Assembly (NCBI GenBank): GCA_047495785.1
Contig: JBLDXI010000019.1
Location: 2,542,001-2,606,000 of the forward strand
Direction of reading: 5' to 3'
From: Lepidodermella squamata
Taxonomy: Eukaryota > Gastrotricha
Length of the DNA stretch: 64,000 nucleotides
In this document: piece after piece, positions 24,097 through 35,971 of the stretch
Numbering within the stretch: position 1 is the stretch's first letter
Layout of the letters: every line of letters starts with the position of its first letter
Notes under the pieces: model-generated
Told to the model about the DNA's origin: nothing
Databases searched by the model: none
The model's input: only the letters and a program-made list of their open reading frames with translations
Program-made: the position numbers and the translations under genes

Positions 24097-27000
24097 TCAC
24101 GTCTCATGACTCCGGTTACTCTTAGCGGAAGACAAGTTGCTGAAAACAACTTTCGACTTGAAGCGCTTCGAATTCACCGGGTTCTGAACGAGTTTCTTGA
24201 AGAAGCCTTTACTCGGTCTCTGCTGGTTGCTAATCGGCTGCAACCCGGGCCCATTCGCTGTGCTGTGAATCAGCGAAGTTATTTCGCCGGGTATCGACGG
24301 CATAGATGTCGCAGCTGGGACGGCCTGGCCGTGTTTCCACGTTTTAACAATGCGTTCAACCGGCTCGTCGCCATTGCTGCTTCGATTGCTATCCGGTGGC
24401 TCATTCGATTTGCTACTGCCCTTGTACCTTGAGTCTGGGTCATTTTTAGACGCAGGTTCTATGGAATGCTGCAAAACTGCGTAAAAGTAAAAAAGAGTTT
24501 TTCATAATTCGGTTAAATAGAATTCTCAAAGCTGAGTCGAATGATATATTACACGCTAATACTAATTCGCGCGCAAGAAAAACGCGCTATTTCAAGTGCG
24601 CGCGCGTGACCTAATTTAAATTAAGGAGGCGCGCATATTAATAAAATTTCGCGCACATACATTTTTTCGCGCACTTTTTGACCGGCCGTGTAATATATCA
24701 TTCGACTCCAAATTAAACTGCGATAAATACCTAAATGGAAGTCGCTCTTTTGCCGGCGCAACTTAGTGTTAGGCCTGATGTTAGCCTGGCTGTTGGAACG
24801 AGCGAGTCCATTTTGAGCATTATTACTATTGTTTGCCAGCGTCGACGAGGGTGGACTGACGTTGTTCAGCCGGGAATGCTTACGAGCAGCTTTGCAAATC
24901 GTCGGGAAGGACGACGGCTTGGAGACTAGGTCGTTTCTCACGGCTATTTCAATGAGACGCGATCGGTACAGCTCGTCGACTTTCATGAATTCCGGCACCC
25001 TAATTACGTTCAACCGAGCGATTCTACTGACCCGAGATACGTCTGAAAGCGCGATTTTGCCGCCGATCAACGTTCGGAAGTCGATGGCGTCGATCTGACG
25101 GAGAATTTCGACGGCGCCGGTGAAATAGCACTGGTCCTTCGCGTTTGCTGGGTACGTCCGCTGGCCGTATTTGTCGTGCTGATTGGCGCCTGGAGCTCGA
25201 CTCGGCACGGAAGTCGCTCTCATAGCGTATTTCCACCTTAAATCGGGCGACTGAACGTAATCAGCTAAATTCCGATACAGCTCATCGAAGCCCATTTTTG
25301 TTGCCATGCAAGCGGTGTCTAAAATATTTAAATTTCATATAAAAAATTCAAAAAATTGAAATAATTACAATATGATAGGGCGGGGAGGAATAGGTATTTT
25401 TCGTTAGCAGCTAACATTGAATGCAGTACGGCTAGGCCTGAAAATTGAAATGAATGAAAAAAATCCTCGAAAATTTGGAAAAGCAAACCTTCTTCAGTAT
25501 CGGCGAATTCTATCGAGTTGAGGGGTTTCAAATCAAATCGCTTCCTATTAGCTCCCCAAGCTTGGAGACTGTCGTTGAAAAATCGAATCTAAAAAATCGT
25601 AAAAAATGAAAAATAATTAATCTAAAATAATATTTCTTACATAATGGGTGAAGACTTCATGATTGATAAGGCAATAGATGCCCTGCTCGCGTAGATAAGG
25701 GTTATCTTCCGAATCCTTGATATACAACACGTATCGCCGATTTTCAGGCCGTCTCGAATGTCCCTTGGCGACCATCAACGCACTGCAAGCGAGTTTCTTC
25801 GACCAAATCACAGTTACAGCTCCGTCTAAATTGTTATCGTACAGGTACTTCAGCAACCGCTCCGTCGCCTCGACGTAGCTAATACGAGGTCCGTATGTTG
25901 CCTCGAGATACGCATCGCCTGAGCCGTAACGCTTGATGACCTGTTCGAGGATGTAACGGGCTTGGGGCAGGAGGTCGAATGACACGGTGCGACGCGATTT
26001 GTCACCTGGGTCGCCCTCGGTACCAATCGCCTCGCCGTCATCATCATCATCTTCGTACTCATCCTCCGACTCCATTTTGCCCTGAAATTACAAAAAACCA
26101 ATTACAAAACCAGTCGAAAGATGGAAATAATGAAAAATCTTGATTTTCCAACTTCAAATTTTAGGTTCCAGCATACAATTTGAACCTTCAGAACTAGATT
26201 TTCCCGGAGCATGGTTTTTGGAGTTTCACGTATTCTCTTCAAATTTGGATGAAAAAGGCTAGAAGGATGAGCTTGAATGTTATTCAAATTTCCAAATTTG
26301 GTCTAATTTGAGGGTTCCAGCGCTAAATTTGGGACATTTCATGGCATGCTAGTTAGTTGAATTCCAAGGTTCAAGATTGCAAGAAATCGAAACACAATTC
26401 TAAAATTCAGCGCTAGACCCTTAATTTTAATGGTGGTCCAAATTTTATGAAAAAAATTGAAAATTTTAATAAGAAAAAAGAAATTTCAGATTCGATTAAA
26501 AAACTAAATTTCCAACAATTTTTTGCACCTTTTTCGAACTTTTTTCAAAATTAGTTGGGGTTTGGGGTTAAAATAAAAAATTCACTTTAATTTCAAATTT
26601 GTGAATTGTTTACCTTGGCCATGTAATTGTCTCGCATGCGTTCAACATCCTGAAACTCGCTCATACGTCCGCCGAAGTTGCTTTACTAGCACTCTTCGAT
26701 TATTCGGTGCATGGAAAGGCTTTTCGACATATTTTTAACCGTTTGGCTGCAGGATAAATTGTAGAATTTATCGGCAAATGGAGACTACTTATAAACTTGG
26801 AAAAATATTACAGCCGTTTCTTTTTCCGAGGTTAAACATTTGCACCGCCATAAAAGAGGTTCCGCCCATAAATTTCCCTGACTTTTTCCGAATTTCTGCG
26901 ATTTCGATGGTACCGATTTACCCTAGCATTAGTTGAGCTAGAATTTTCACACGTATCGATGGATAAAATTATTTAAAAATGCTAATCTTGGGAAATAATG

Positions 27001-30000
27001 AAAAATCTTGATTTTCCAACTTCAAATTTTAGGTTCCAGCATACAATTTGAACCTTCAGAACTAGATTTTCCCGGAGCATGGTTTTTGGAGTTTCACGTA
27101 TTCTCTTCAAATTTGGATGAAAAAGGCTAGAAGGATGAGCTTGAATGTTATTCAAATTTCCAAATTTGGTCTAATTTGAGGGTTCCAGCGCTAAATTTGG
27201 GACATTTCATGGCATGCTAGTTAGTTGAATTCCAAGGTTCAAGATTGCAAGAAATCGAAACACAATTCTAAAATTCAGCGCTAGACCCTTAATTTTAATG
27301 GTGGTCCAAATTTTATGAAAAAAATTGAAAATTTTAATAAGAAAAAAGAAATTTCAGATTCGATTAAAAAACTAAATTTCCAACAATTTTTTGCACCTTT
27401 TTCGAACTTTTTTCAAAATTAGTTGGGGTTTGGGGTTAAAATAAAAAATTCACTTTAATTTCAAATTTGTGAATTGTTTACCTTGGCCATGTAATTGTCT
27501 CGCATGCGTTCAACATCCTGAAACTCGCTCATACGTCCGCCGAAGTTGCTTTACTAGCACTCTTCGATTATTCGGTGCATGGAAAGGCTTTTCGACATAT
27601 TTTTAACCGTTTGGCTGCAGGATAAATTGTAGAATTTATCGGCAAATGGAGACTACTTATAAACTTGGAAAAATATTACAGCCGTTTCTTTTTCCGAGGT
27701 TAAACATTTGCACCGCCATAAAAGAGGTTCCGCCCATAAATTTCCCTGACTTTTTCCGAATTTCTGCGATTTCGATGGTACCGATTTACCCTAGCATTAG
27801 TTGAGCTAGAATTTTCACACGTATCGATGGATAAAATTATTTAAAAATGCTAATCTTGGGAAATAATGAAAAATCTTGATTTTCCAACTTCAAATTTTAG
27901 GTTCCAGCATACAATTTGAACCTTCAGAACTAGATTTTCCCGGAGCATGGTTTTTGGAGTTTCACGTATTCTCTTCAAATTTGGATGAAAAAGGCTAGAA
28001 GGATGAGCTTGAATGTTATTCAAATTTCCAAATTTGGTCTAATTTGAGGGTTCCAGCGCTAAATTTGGGACATTTCATGGCATGCTAGTTAGTTGAATTC
28101 CAAGGTTCAAGATTGCAAGAAATCGAAACACAATTCTAAAATTCAGCGCTAGACCCTTAATTTTAATGGTGGTCCAAATTTTATGAAAAAAATTGAAAAT
28201 TTTAATAAGAAAAAAGAAATTTCAGATTCGATTAAAAAACTAAATTTCCAACAATTTTTTGCACCTTTTTCGAACTTTTTTCAAAATTAGTTGGGGTTTG
28301 GGGTTAAAATAAAAAATTCACTTTAATTTCAAATTTGTGAATTGTTTACCTTGGCCATGTAATTGTCTCGCATGCGTTCAACATCCTGAAACTCGCTCAT
28401 ACGTCCGCCGAAGTTGCTTTACTAGCACTCTTCGATTATTCGGTGCATGGAAAGGCTTTTCGACATATTTTTAACCGTTTGGCTGCAGGATAAATTGTAG
28501 AATTTATCGGCAAATGGAGACTACTTATAAACTTGGAAAAATATTACAGCCGTTTCTTTTTCCGAGGTTAAACATTTGCACCGCCATAAAAGAGGTTCCG
28601 CCCATAAATTTCCCTGACTTTTTCCGAATTTCTGCGATTTCGATGGTACCGATTTACCCTAGCATTAGTTGAGCTAGAATTTTCACACGTATCGATGGAT
28701 AAAATTATTTAAAAATGCTAATCTTGGGAAATAATGAAAAATCTTGATTTTCCAACTTCAAATTTTAGGTTCCAGCATACAATTTGAACCTTCAGAACTA
28801 GATTTTCCCGGAGCATGGTTTTTGGAGTTTCACGTATTCTCTTCAAATTTGGATGAAAAAGGCTAGAAGGATGAGCTTGAATGTTATTCAAATTTCCAAA
28901 TTTGGTCTAATTTGAGGGTTCCAGCGCTAAATTTGGGACATTTCATGGCATGCTAGTTAGTTGAATTCCAAGGTTCAAGATTGCAAGAAATCGAAACACA
29001 ATTCTAAAATTCAGCGCTAGACCCTTAATTTTAATGGTGGTCCAAATTTTATGAAAAAAATTGAAAATTTTAATAAGAAAAAAGAAATTTCAGATTCGAT
29101 TAAAAAACTAAATTTCCAACAATTTTTTGCACCTTTTTCGAACTTTTTTCAAAATTAGTTGGGGTTTGGGGTTAAAATAAAAAATTCACTTTAATTTCAA
29201 ATTTGTGAATTGTTTACCTTGGCCATGTAATTGTCTCGCATGCGTTCAACATCCTGAAACTCGCTCATACGTCCGCCGAAGTTGCGAACACGCCGCTTTT
29301 TCTTCTTCTTACCAGCCGCCAGGTTGCCAGTAGAGCTGGCGCCAACCTTACTGCCTCCGCCACCCATGCGGCGTGACGTTAGTAGCGACGACTGTAACTG
29401 AGCTGCAAGACTCGCCGGGTTGACGCTGTTTATCGGCACGTAGTACGAGGCATACGACGTTTTGCTGGTTGACGGCGCTAGTGCGAACTGCAAACCACCG
29501 CCGTTGTCATTTTGAATGCGACACACAAGATCGTGGTAGATTTGCGAATCGGTAATGCTACCGCTTTTCTGCCGCGCCTGGTGCAGTTTGTCACTCGACG
29601 AACTACTGCCGGCTAAATGATTATTGATAATATTACTACTACTGCTGGCGTTGTTGTTTCTAGGCGAGGGCTGCGCCGTCGTTACGGGCGGTAACTGTCC
29701 GCCGCGCGGCGATTGCTAGAAAATATTAAAAAAAATTAATGTGCGCATTAAGGAGGGTTTTTTATTATTTAGATAAAGAAGCTATAAAGATGGATCAATA
29801 TCACGCAATAGATAGAAGAGGTCATATTTTATAGCTTAACAATTTGACCCAGACATTTTATTGAAGGGCAATCTTATGTGCGCAAGCTTAAAGATGACCC
29901 AATTTCTTAGGCACAGAATGGCAATATTTTAAAACGCGAATTTTTTTATTGCAATACCTGCTGCTGAAGGTAGGGATAAAGCGGGTTGTGGTGGTAGAGA

Positions 30001-30008
30001 GATACCAT
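24097..30008 (-). CDS. MATCAP: MATCAP-type (DUF1704) microtubule-associated tyrosine carboxypeptidase
   Basis: Zinc metallopeptidase family that removes the C-terminal tyrosine from alpha-tubulin on microtubules. Exons: 30008-29958, 29715-29218, 26081-25641, 25588-25489, 25437-25369, 25318-24731, 24476-24097; 708 aa with every phase closing. The N-terminus is low-complexity (Asn/Ser/Gln-rich) with a basic KKKKKRRVR patch, then an acidic run (EDEYEDDDDDGE). Catalytic-domain marks are LINHEVFTHY (HExxxH zinc motif, about residues 324-329) and TEEGLA (about 361-366), the QEGLA-type motif that gives the bacterial relatives their name. LPALSYYTACMA and DLRWKYAMRATSV follow. The C-terminal 230 residues are Ser/Asn-rich and unconserved. 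The first 17-codon exon is the least certain part. Intron 2 (3.1 kb) is inflated by the tandem array at 26123-29285; intron 6 contains a foldback element. Confidence 0.9.
24534..24708. mobile_element. Foldback element (MITE-like) in a MATCAP intron
   Basis: Perfect 22-bp terminal inverted repeats: GAGTCGAATGATATATTACA... at 24534-24555 and its exact reverse complement at 24687-24708. They enclose about 130 bp rich in GCGCGC words and close to palindromic itself. The element is 175 bp, non-coding and wholly intronic. No clear target-site duplication is visible, so its class is unknown. Confidence 0.7.
26123..29285. repeat. 868-bp composite tandem array (3.6 copies) in MATCAP intron 2
   Basis: Period is exactly 868 bp: TGAAAAATCTTG starts at 26131, 26999, 27867 and 28735. 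Each unit is segment A (26123-26681 in the first copy) plus segment B (26678-26993 in the first copy, overlapping A by 4 bp). A is the intron next to MATCAP exon 2 plus the last 68 bp of that exon with its donor site. B is a copy of sequence that also occurs singly at 30878-31193. The fourth A (28727-29285) runs into the genuine exon 2. By eye the copies are identical. The array therefore carries three truncated, acceptor-less exon copies inside the intron. Confidence 0.93.
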
Positions 30009-31908
30009 TCTCGCCTATTATTATTGTTGTTGTTATTTACTATCAGCAGGCTATTGATGGCGGCGGCTTTTGAATTGTGCGACACCGGCGATGTGCTGAC
30101 CAGCATTTTGACGGCCCACTCCGACTTGCGCCGACGATAGCTGCCTATTAGAATTGGGAAATAGTTCGTAGTATAGTAGCCGAAAAAATAATAAACACTC
30201 AATATAAAGGTATTTTAATTTATTTTAATTCGGACAGTAGTATAAGGGGATGTCGTCGCTTACATTTTTTATTATTCGTCCGGCGGGGCGATTTCAAAGG
30301 TTGTTATGGCAGCTACACGCCCTTGCCGCGCCTCCTTTTTCAACGATGAAAAGTGCTGTCGCTATTAAATAATGGGTACATACATCTATATATCAATTAA
30401 ATGAGAACTTCATCCACGCGTCATAAACGACCTCGGAGGAGGCAAATTGTCCTAAAAAATTGAGACGAAAATCGGGAAAATTAATAAACAACGCTACAAC
30501 GCTTCGAAAGAATGAAAATATCGGGGACAATAATTTTAAGAAGTGCAACAAAATTAGATCTTGCCAGAATTAGAAGCTGTTCACACTCGATAGGCTCTTG
30601 AAGGGCAGTTTTTTTTGCAAATTTCTCGCATTTTTTGAGCTAAATAATGAAAGGTGTATAGCGCTTCAAGTTTTGATAAAGAGGCGCCTAAATGCAATGC
30701 AGCACTGTTTAATGATGCATGAAGCAAAAAGCGGCACTTATGTCAAGCGTAAGCGTTGCCCCGAACGACATTTGTATATCGCCTCACCTTGGAGTGTTAA
30801 TATTTAATAACGCTAAACAACAATACGTTTCGGTTATAATAGGTATATTCATTCGGCGATACATGACGCGTGAAGTATTGCTTTACTAGCACTCTTCGAT
30901 TATTCGGTGCATGGAAAGGCTTTTCGACATATTTTTAACCGTTTGGCTGCAGGATAAATTGTAGAATTTATCGGCAAATGGAGACTACTTATAAACTTGG
31001 AAAAATATTACAGCCGTTTCTTTTTCCGAGGTTAAACATTTGCACCGCCATAAAAGAGGTTCCGCCCATAAATTTCCCTGACTTTTTCCGAATTTCTGCG
31101 ATTTCGATGGTACCGATTTACCCTAGCATTAGTTGAGCTAGAATTTTCACACGTATCGATGGATAAAATTATTTAAAAATGCTAATCTTGGGAGAAAATC
31201 GATAATTTAATCCTGCAGGCTGAGGTAGAACTGATCGCCAATATCGCTAAATAGGCCTGCGATTTGCGATTGAGATTCAATACTGAGGGACAGGAATAAA
31301 AATTGGGTTGTAAGGAAAACCTGAAATCAGACGACTTCTTGGCAAAATTGTCAAAAATGGCTGTATTCCTCGTATTCAATGCTGGGACCTGGAATATGAG
31401 CGGTTATTTCGCGAAAAATCAGCGACCCTTAACACATTTTTATTTGCCATTCCTTTGTATAGAATACAAATTTTGGCGCTGTTTTTTACCTTCTTTCATG
31501 TTTTTCCTCTTTATTTACCGGATATTTTTGTTTGCTCTGCGAAGCGAAATTCATTCGAATCAATTATTTATTTTTACACGTAATACAAAGAATGAAGAAT
31601 GGGCAATTTTATTTGCTTTAGTGAACACGAATTTTTGAACGAGACGAATATCAGCCATACGTGACAAGGTGCGAGAAATGAAAAAACAAGATAACTAAAA
31701 AACTGAAAATATGAAGGAAATTTCAGAAAATCGTTGCGCCTCATTTTCGACTCGTCGACTACCATAAAAACAGTGCTATGAACGGAATTTTACAAACGAC
31801 AAATCCGAAATTTTGGGTCTAATGAAAAAATAAGACAAGCACAAAGTGGACTGATATCTTCAATACTAAACAAATAATTAAAAAATGAATAACATTAATA
31901 TAATTCAT
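30009..31908. other. Intergenic region holding the single (source) copy of segment B
   Basis: Lies between the MATCAP start and the decarboxylase stop. Bases 30878-31193 match segment B of the 868-bp array (offset exactly 4200 from the first array copy) and end at CTTGGGA, after which the sequences diverge. A reading frame with SYRRRKSEWAVKMLV near 30135 on the minus strand follows a possible acceptor, but I could not tie it to the MATCAP model. Otherwise nothing is recognised. Confidence 0.5.
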
Positions 31909-34231
31909 CTATGCAGTTGGACATGGAGGTTTCGGCGGTGGGCCATTGCTGGCATTACTGTTCGTATTGGTATTACCTCCGAGGTTAGCATTGAGGCTGG
32001 AAATATCAACCGGCGGTTTCGCGTCGTCAGGGCTCGGCATCTGCAGCGAGTTGCTCCGCTCCCGGCCCAGCGCTTTCTTATCCAAAAATTTTCGCCGATC
32101 TGCACTCGGCGTTGATGGTATCAATTCCGTCGAAAACGGAACAGGATTCGCCTTGTTATTAGCTCGATACCGGCCAGAGGCTGTTCGGGTCAGGCGAACT
32201 TTTCGGTAAGTATCCTGCCAGTCTTCGTCCTCCAAAAACGCGGCGTAGGAGCTGTTCATGAACTTCGCAATTTTCGGCACATTGCTGAGGAGTAGGGATA
32301 GATTTTCGGTGTTGTAGTCCTTAGCTTTGGCCTCTTTTTCCTTAGCCAATACTTCAGCCGCGTCTTCTTTGATCAAATTCCAATCGCGAATTATATCCTC
32401 ACTTGTCGTGTGGGTTGAGGTCACCGTGAATCGGATGATGTAAGTACCTAGGATGGAAAAAATATTTTTGACCTAGTTTCGGACATTTTGAAAAAATGCT
32501 ACAAATTCAAGAAAAAAATTATTTTGGGTTTTTTTTTAATTTTTCAAAAAAACGTCCGAAACTAGGTCTAATTCTACTCACCTTTCAAACTTGCCGGGAC
32601 GCAGTGCATGTGACCCTGTTTATTGATTCGCTTCAACAACCGCTCGGTCAAGAGATTCTCGCCCTTGAGTCGAAATGAGACCAAGCCCAAATAGCGAGGC
32701 GCGGCGATTTCAAAGCGCTCGTCACTTCGCACGAGTTGCTCGAACTGATCGGCTCGTTTGACACCGGCTCGAACGTGTTCTTGAAGGCCTTCGTGGCCGT
32801 ACGATCGGATGACAAACCACAATTTGAGAGCGCGAAATCGACGGCTTTGCGGCAGTTGCCAAAATTGATAATCAATAGCTTGATCTATTTCAAATTTTAA
32901 TTACAAAATGTTCACGAAAATTTGAAATCTCAAATCGAAATAAAAAATGAATATTAAAATTTAATTTTTTCAAATTTAATTTATTAATTTGTACGATTCT
33001 GATTACTTACGATCTGAGTCAGTATCAACGTAAATCGGTTTTTGGATGAAAACTTCGTGCAGCAGATGCGAGTTGTAGATCCAAAATGCCGTGCAGTCGA
33101 AATGGACCATCATCCACTTGCTAGGGTTGAACGCAAACGACTGGGCGTGACCTATACCGGTCATAAAATGGCGAAATTCCGGGCACAGGAATGACGTCCC
33201 AGCGTAGGCGGCATCAACGTGGCACCAAATGTTATTTCGGGTACAGATCGGGCCCAATTCGGCTAAATTATCGAAGGCACAACAACCGGTCGTTCCAAGA
33301 GTTGTACAAAGCTATGGAAAAACAAAAATTAGAAAAATGAAGGAAAAATCTTCAAAAAAGGGAAAATTCTCAAAAAATAATACGGAAATATGATGAATTT
33401 TCAGTTTATAATTAATTTTATAAAAAATATCATTTTATAATTTTAATTTTAATTTCATGATTTTAAAATTTTAAATTCAAACTGTTTTAATTTTTTTTTA
33501 ATTTTCAATGATATTTTTCATCCAAATTCTTACGTAGAACGGAATTTTTCCAGCTTTTGTATCTTCAGCAATCGCCGCTTCAAGGACATCGCCTCGTAGA
33601 CTGAAATCGCCTGGGCTGCTCGATAGGCACTTCAACTCGATGAAGGACATGATACACGCCTTTTCAACACTGGAATGCGCCTGGTCGGAGCAATAAGCCA
33701 CCAGTCTCGCATTGATAATCGCTGGTGGGGTGTCTGAATCACCCGACATGTTCCGGTACCGAGTCAGGGCTAATTTCCTCGCAGTTAGGATTGACATGAA
33801 AGTCGACTCGCTCAGGGTGGTTAGAATAATCCCGCCGCCATTTGTTTCGCTTTTATCGAATCGAAATTTATCTGGCAGGCCGATCATTTGCGCCAGCCAG
33901 TCCATGACCAGCGTTTCCAGCTCAGTCCCAGCCGGGTTGGACGCCCATGAAAAGCCGAGGCTGTTGATCGCGTTTGATAGCATGTCACCGAGTAGCGATG
34001 GGTAGGAGGTTAGGGCTGGGAAATAGGCGTGCATGTGCGGGCTCTGCCACTGCGTCATTCCGGGCATGATTACGCCTTCGATGTCACCGAAAATTGCCGG
34101 CCACTGCTCGGGCTCGACGGGCGCTGTTGGGTCGCATAGCTCGCGGAGATAACCAGGTTCGACTCGCGGGAAAACTCGACGGCCGCGGATTGTGTTCAGG
34201 TAACCGTCAATGTACTCGATAACCTCCCGAG
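31909..34231 (-). CDS. PLP-dependent amino-acid decarboxylase, HDC/TDC type (5' exon not found)
   Basis: Group II decarboxylase making a biogenic amine (histamine or tyramine). Exons in transcript order: 34231-33534, 33311-33011, 32884-32582, 32447-31909; phases close. The conserved path is [72 protein letters not shown], then [13 protein letters not shown] with the PLP-binding lysine, then [20 protein letters not shown] and [20 protein letters not shown]. The Ser in QSRRF stands where histidine decarboxylase has Ser and dopa decarboxylase Gly, and most of these strings are closer to HDC than DDC. Nematode tyrosine decarboxylase belongs to the same branch, so the substrate stays open. The C-terminal extension of about 130 residues ends in a Pro-rich tail (PPPKPP). 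Exon 34231 begins in phase 2, so at least one short upstream coding exon is missing from the model. Confidence 0.9.
32470..32568. repeat. Perfect 15-bp inverted repeat in a decarboxylase intron
   Basis: GACCTAGTTTCGGAC (32470-32484) and its exact reverse complement (32554-32568) flank an AT-rich loop. The pair sits wholly inside the short intron 32448-32581 and would fold the intron into a hairpin, with a further A/T-rich extension (CATTTTGAAAAA versus TTTTTCAAAAAAACG). Confidence 0.65.
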
Positions 34232-35971
34232 CTGAGAAAAAAGTATCAAAAGTGAGATGATAATCTCCAAGGAGTCATAGGCTAAATTTGGTATATGCAA
34301 AGAGTGCAAACCCTAAGGTCCCCTTAATGGAGTTTTAGTCACCCTATAGTAATAGCGGGACTACAACCGCAGGGTGTCTAAAAGGCATATCTCCGCGCTG
34401 GGAAATCGTATTAATTCGGTGAAAATGGATAAATAGACAGTGTCTCATCGGCTTGGTGATGAACTAGGACCTGTTTTCTGGGACGTCACCAAACTGCACA
34501 AATGTGTCGTCAAAATCGATTTTGCAGGAAGTATCACCTGTGGCCAAACACGAAACGAAATGCATCTCTAGGTAGATCTCACTATGCTGATGAACTCTTT
34601 TTGAGAGCGGCTTCCTAGCTATCACCGTTCTCGAGATAACTGCCCAGGTGTGACATCAGGTAAGGTCACGTGACAAACTGGAGACTGGAATTTCTCTGTA
34701 ACCTTAAGTGATAAAAAAATGGGGTTTTCGAATTCTTGCTCCCGAAATATCAATAGTCAATAGGGAAAGAAAACTTAAATATGCCTTTAAGATTCTGGGG
34801 TCCCCGTCCTTAATTTGGAACCCCAGCTAAAATGGGGATAAATAACAGGTAGTGGAACCAAATTTAGCTGTATTGGGCAACAACATGGCTCCAAAAGCTG
34901 ATAAATTACCACAATTTTATTATACCGCGTTGTCGATCTCTGTAAATCATAAAGAATTTACCAGTGATTTCTTTTGATTTCTGATAGTAAATCCTGAAAT
35001 CCCCGATAATTACGAAAATAACCTTTTCGGGCGAATTAATTACGCCGCATATGGTTCCGGTCCCGGCTCCGCAGCATGCAAGTTTGGTTCCGCTATAAGC
35101 AGGGTCCGAAATTCAGCGCTACAACGCTGTACCCACTCAGCACTGGAAACTCTATTTTGGCTGTGGAAAATATTTAGACCCGCTAAATTTACTCAGGATT
35201 CAACGAGTTATGTGGCTCTCATAGATATTTTTCATCTAGCCTTTAGTGTCATGGGATTTGTGAGCTTTGAGAATCCTAACTCCATCTTCAGAAAAGCTTT
35301 CCACTAGAATTTCAGCAGTTCTTCGAGAATTGGAGCCAAATATAACATTGGAAGGCTATTTTTTCGAAAATTCTACCCAAACGCCATTTGGTAACATAAG
35401 GAAACAGACAACATTTGCTTAAAATTACCTCTAAGTTTGTACTCCTCAGCATCCATCGCTGAATAAACTCAACGAAAAATTCGAAAAAATTCGAAAAACC
35501 TCGCGTGTAAATTATCTCTAGGTATTGGCGATTGTAGAATCTGTTTTTAGGCAAAAACAGCGGGCGAGAACACTTTGACTTGTTTTCACGCAATGCCTTC
35601 ACGAGCTTTATCGATTTCGCCGCGTTAATCTTGTGTCGTGAATCCTGCGACAAATTGAATATGACGATTAATAACAGCGGCACACGTTTTCATCTTCTCT
35701 CAGAATGTATCTCACGACAGACAAGATCAATTAAAGTCTATTTACACGATGTACATCTAGCTACCGAAATGCCGGGTACAAAAAAAAACGCCAGGGTCTC
35801 AACGAAATTAACGCGCTACCCCGCCTTAGCAAACAAGATTTTAGCTTAAACCTCCGCGACATCAAGCACAGCTGTTCAATCAAAATATGCCACTCTGGGC
35901 CTATAAAATACCCCCTCCCAGCTCTCTCGGGTCATATTCCCATTCTGGAAAAGATTCTTCCTTAATACATC
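34232..35971. other. Intron/5' region of the decarboxylase and promoter of the EB-like gene
   Basis: 1.7 kb. The unlocated 5' exon(s) of the decarboxylase should lie here or be very short. I found no frame of the expected type (an N-terminus ending just before a REVIEYI-like sequence) with a good donor. The right end holds the TATA box of the plus-strand EB-like gene. Confidence 0.35.
35902..35908 (+). promoter_or_regulatory. TATA box of the EB-like gene at 35972
   Basis: CCTATAAAATACCCC at 35900-35914, 70 bp before the ATG, predicting a start site near 35930 and a short 5' UTR. The second EB-like gene has a matching CCTATAAAAG element. Confidence 0.7.

Noticed and set aside
24106-24432. 108-codon plus-strand frame opposite the last MATCAP exon
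   Set aside because: Shadow of the phase-consistent minus-strand terminal exon.
26123-29285. Reading the 868-bp array as a CRISPR or satellite locus
   Set aside because: Unit is far too long for CRISPR, there are no spacers, and its two parts map to local single-copy sequence, so it is a local composite duplication.
35312-35683. 123-codon minus-strand frame as a possible 5' exon of the decarboxylase
   Set aside because: Sequence does not resemble a decarboxylase N-terminus and the donor at 35426 has the wrong phase.
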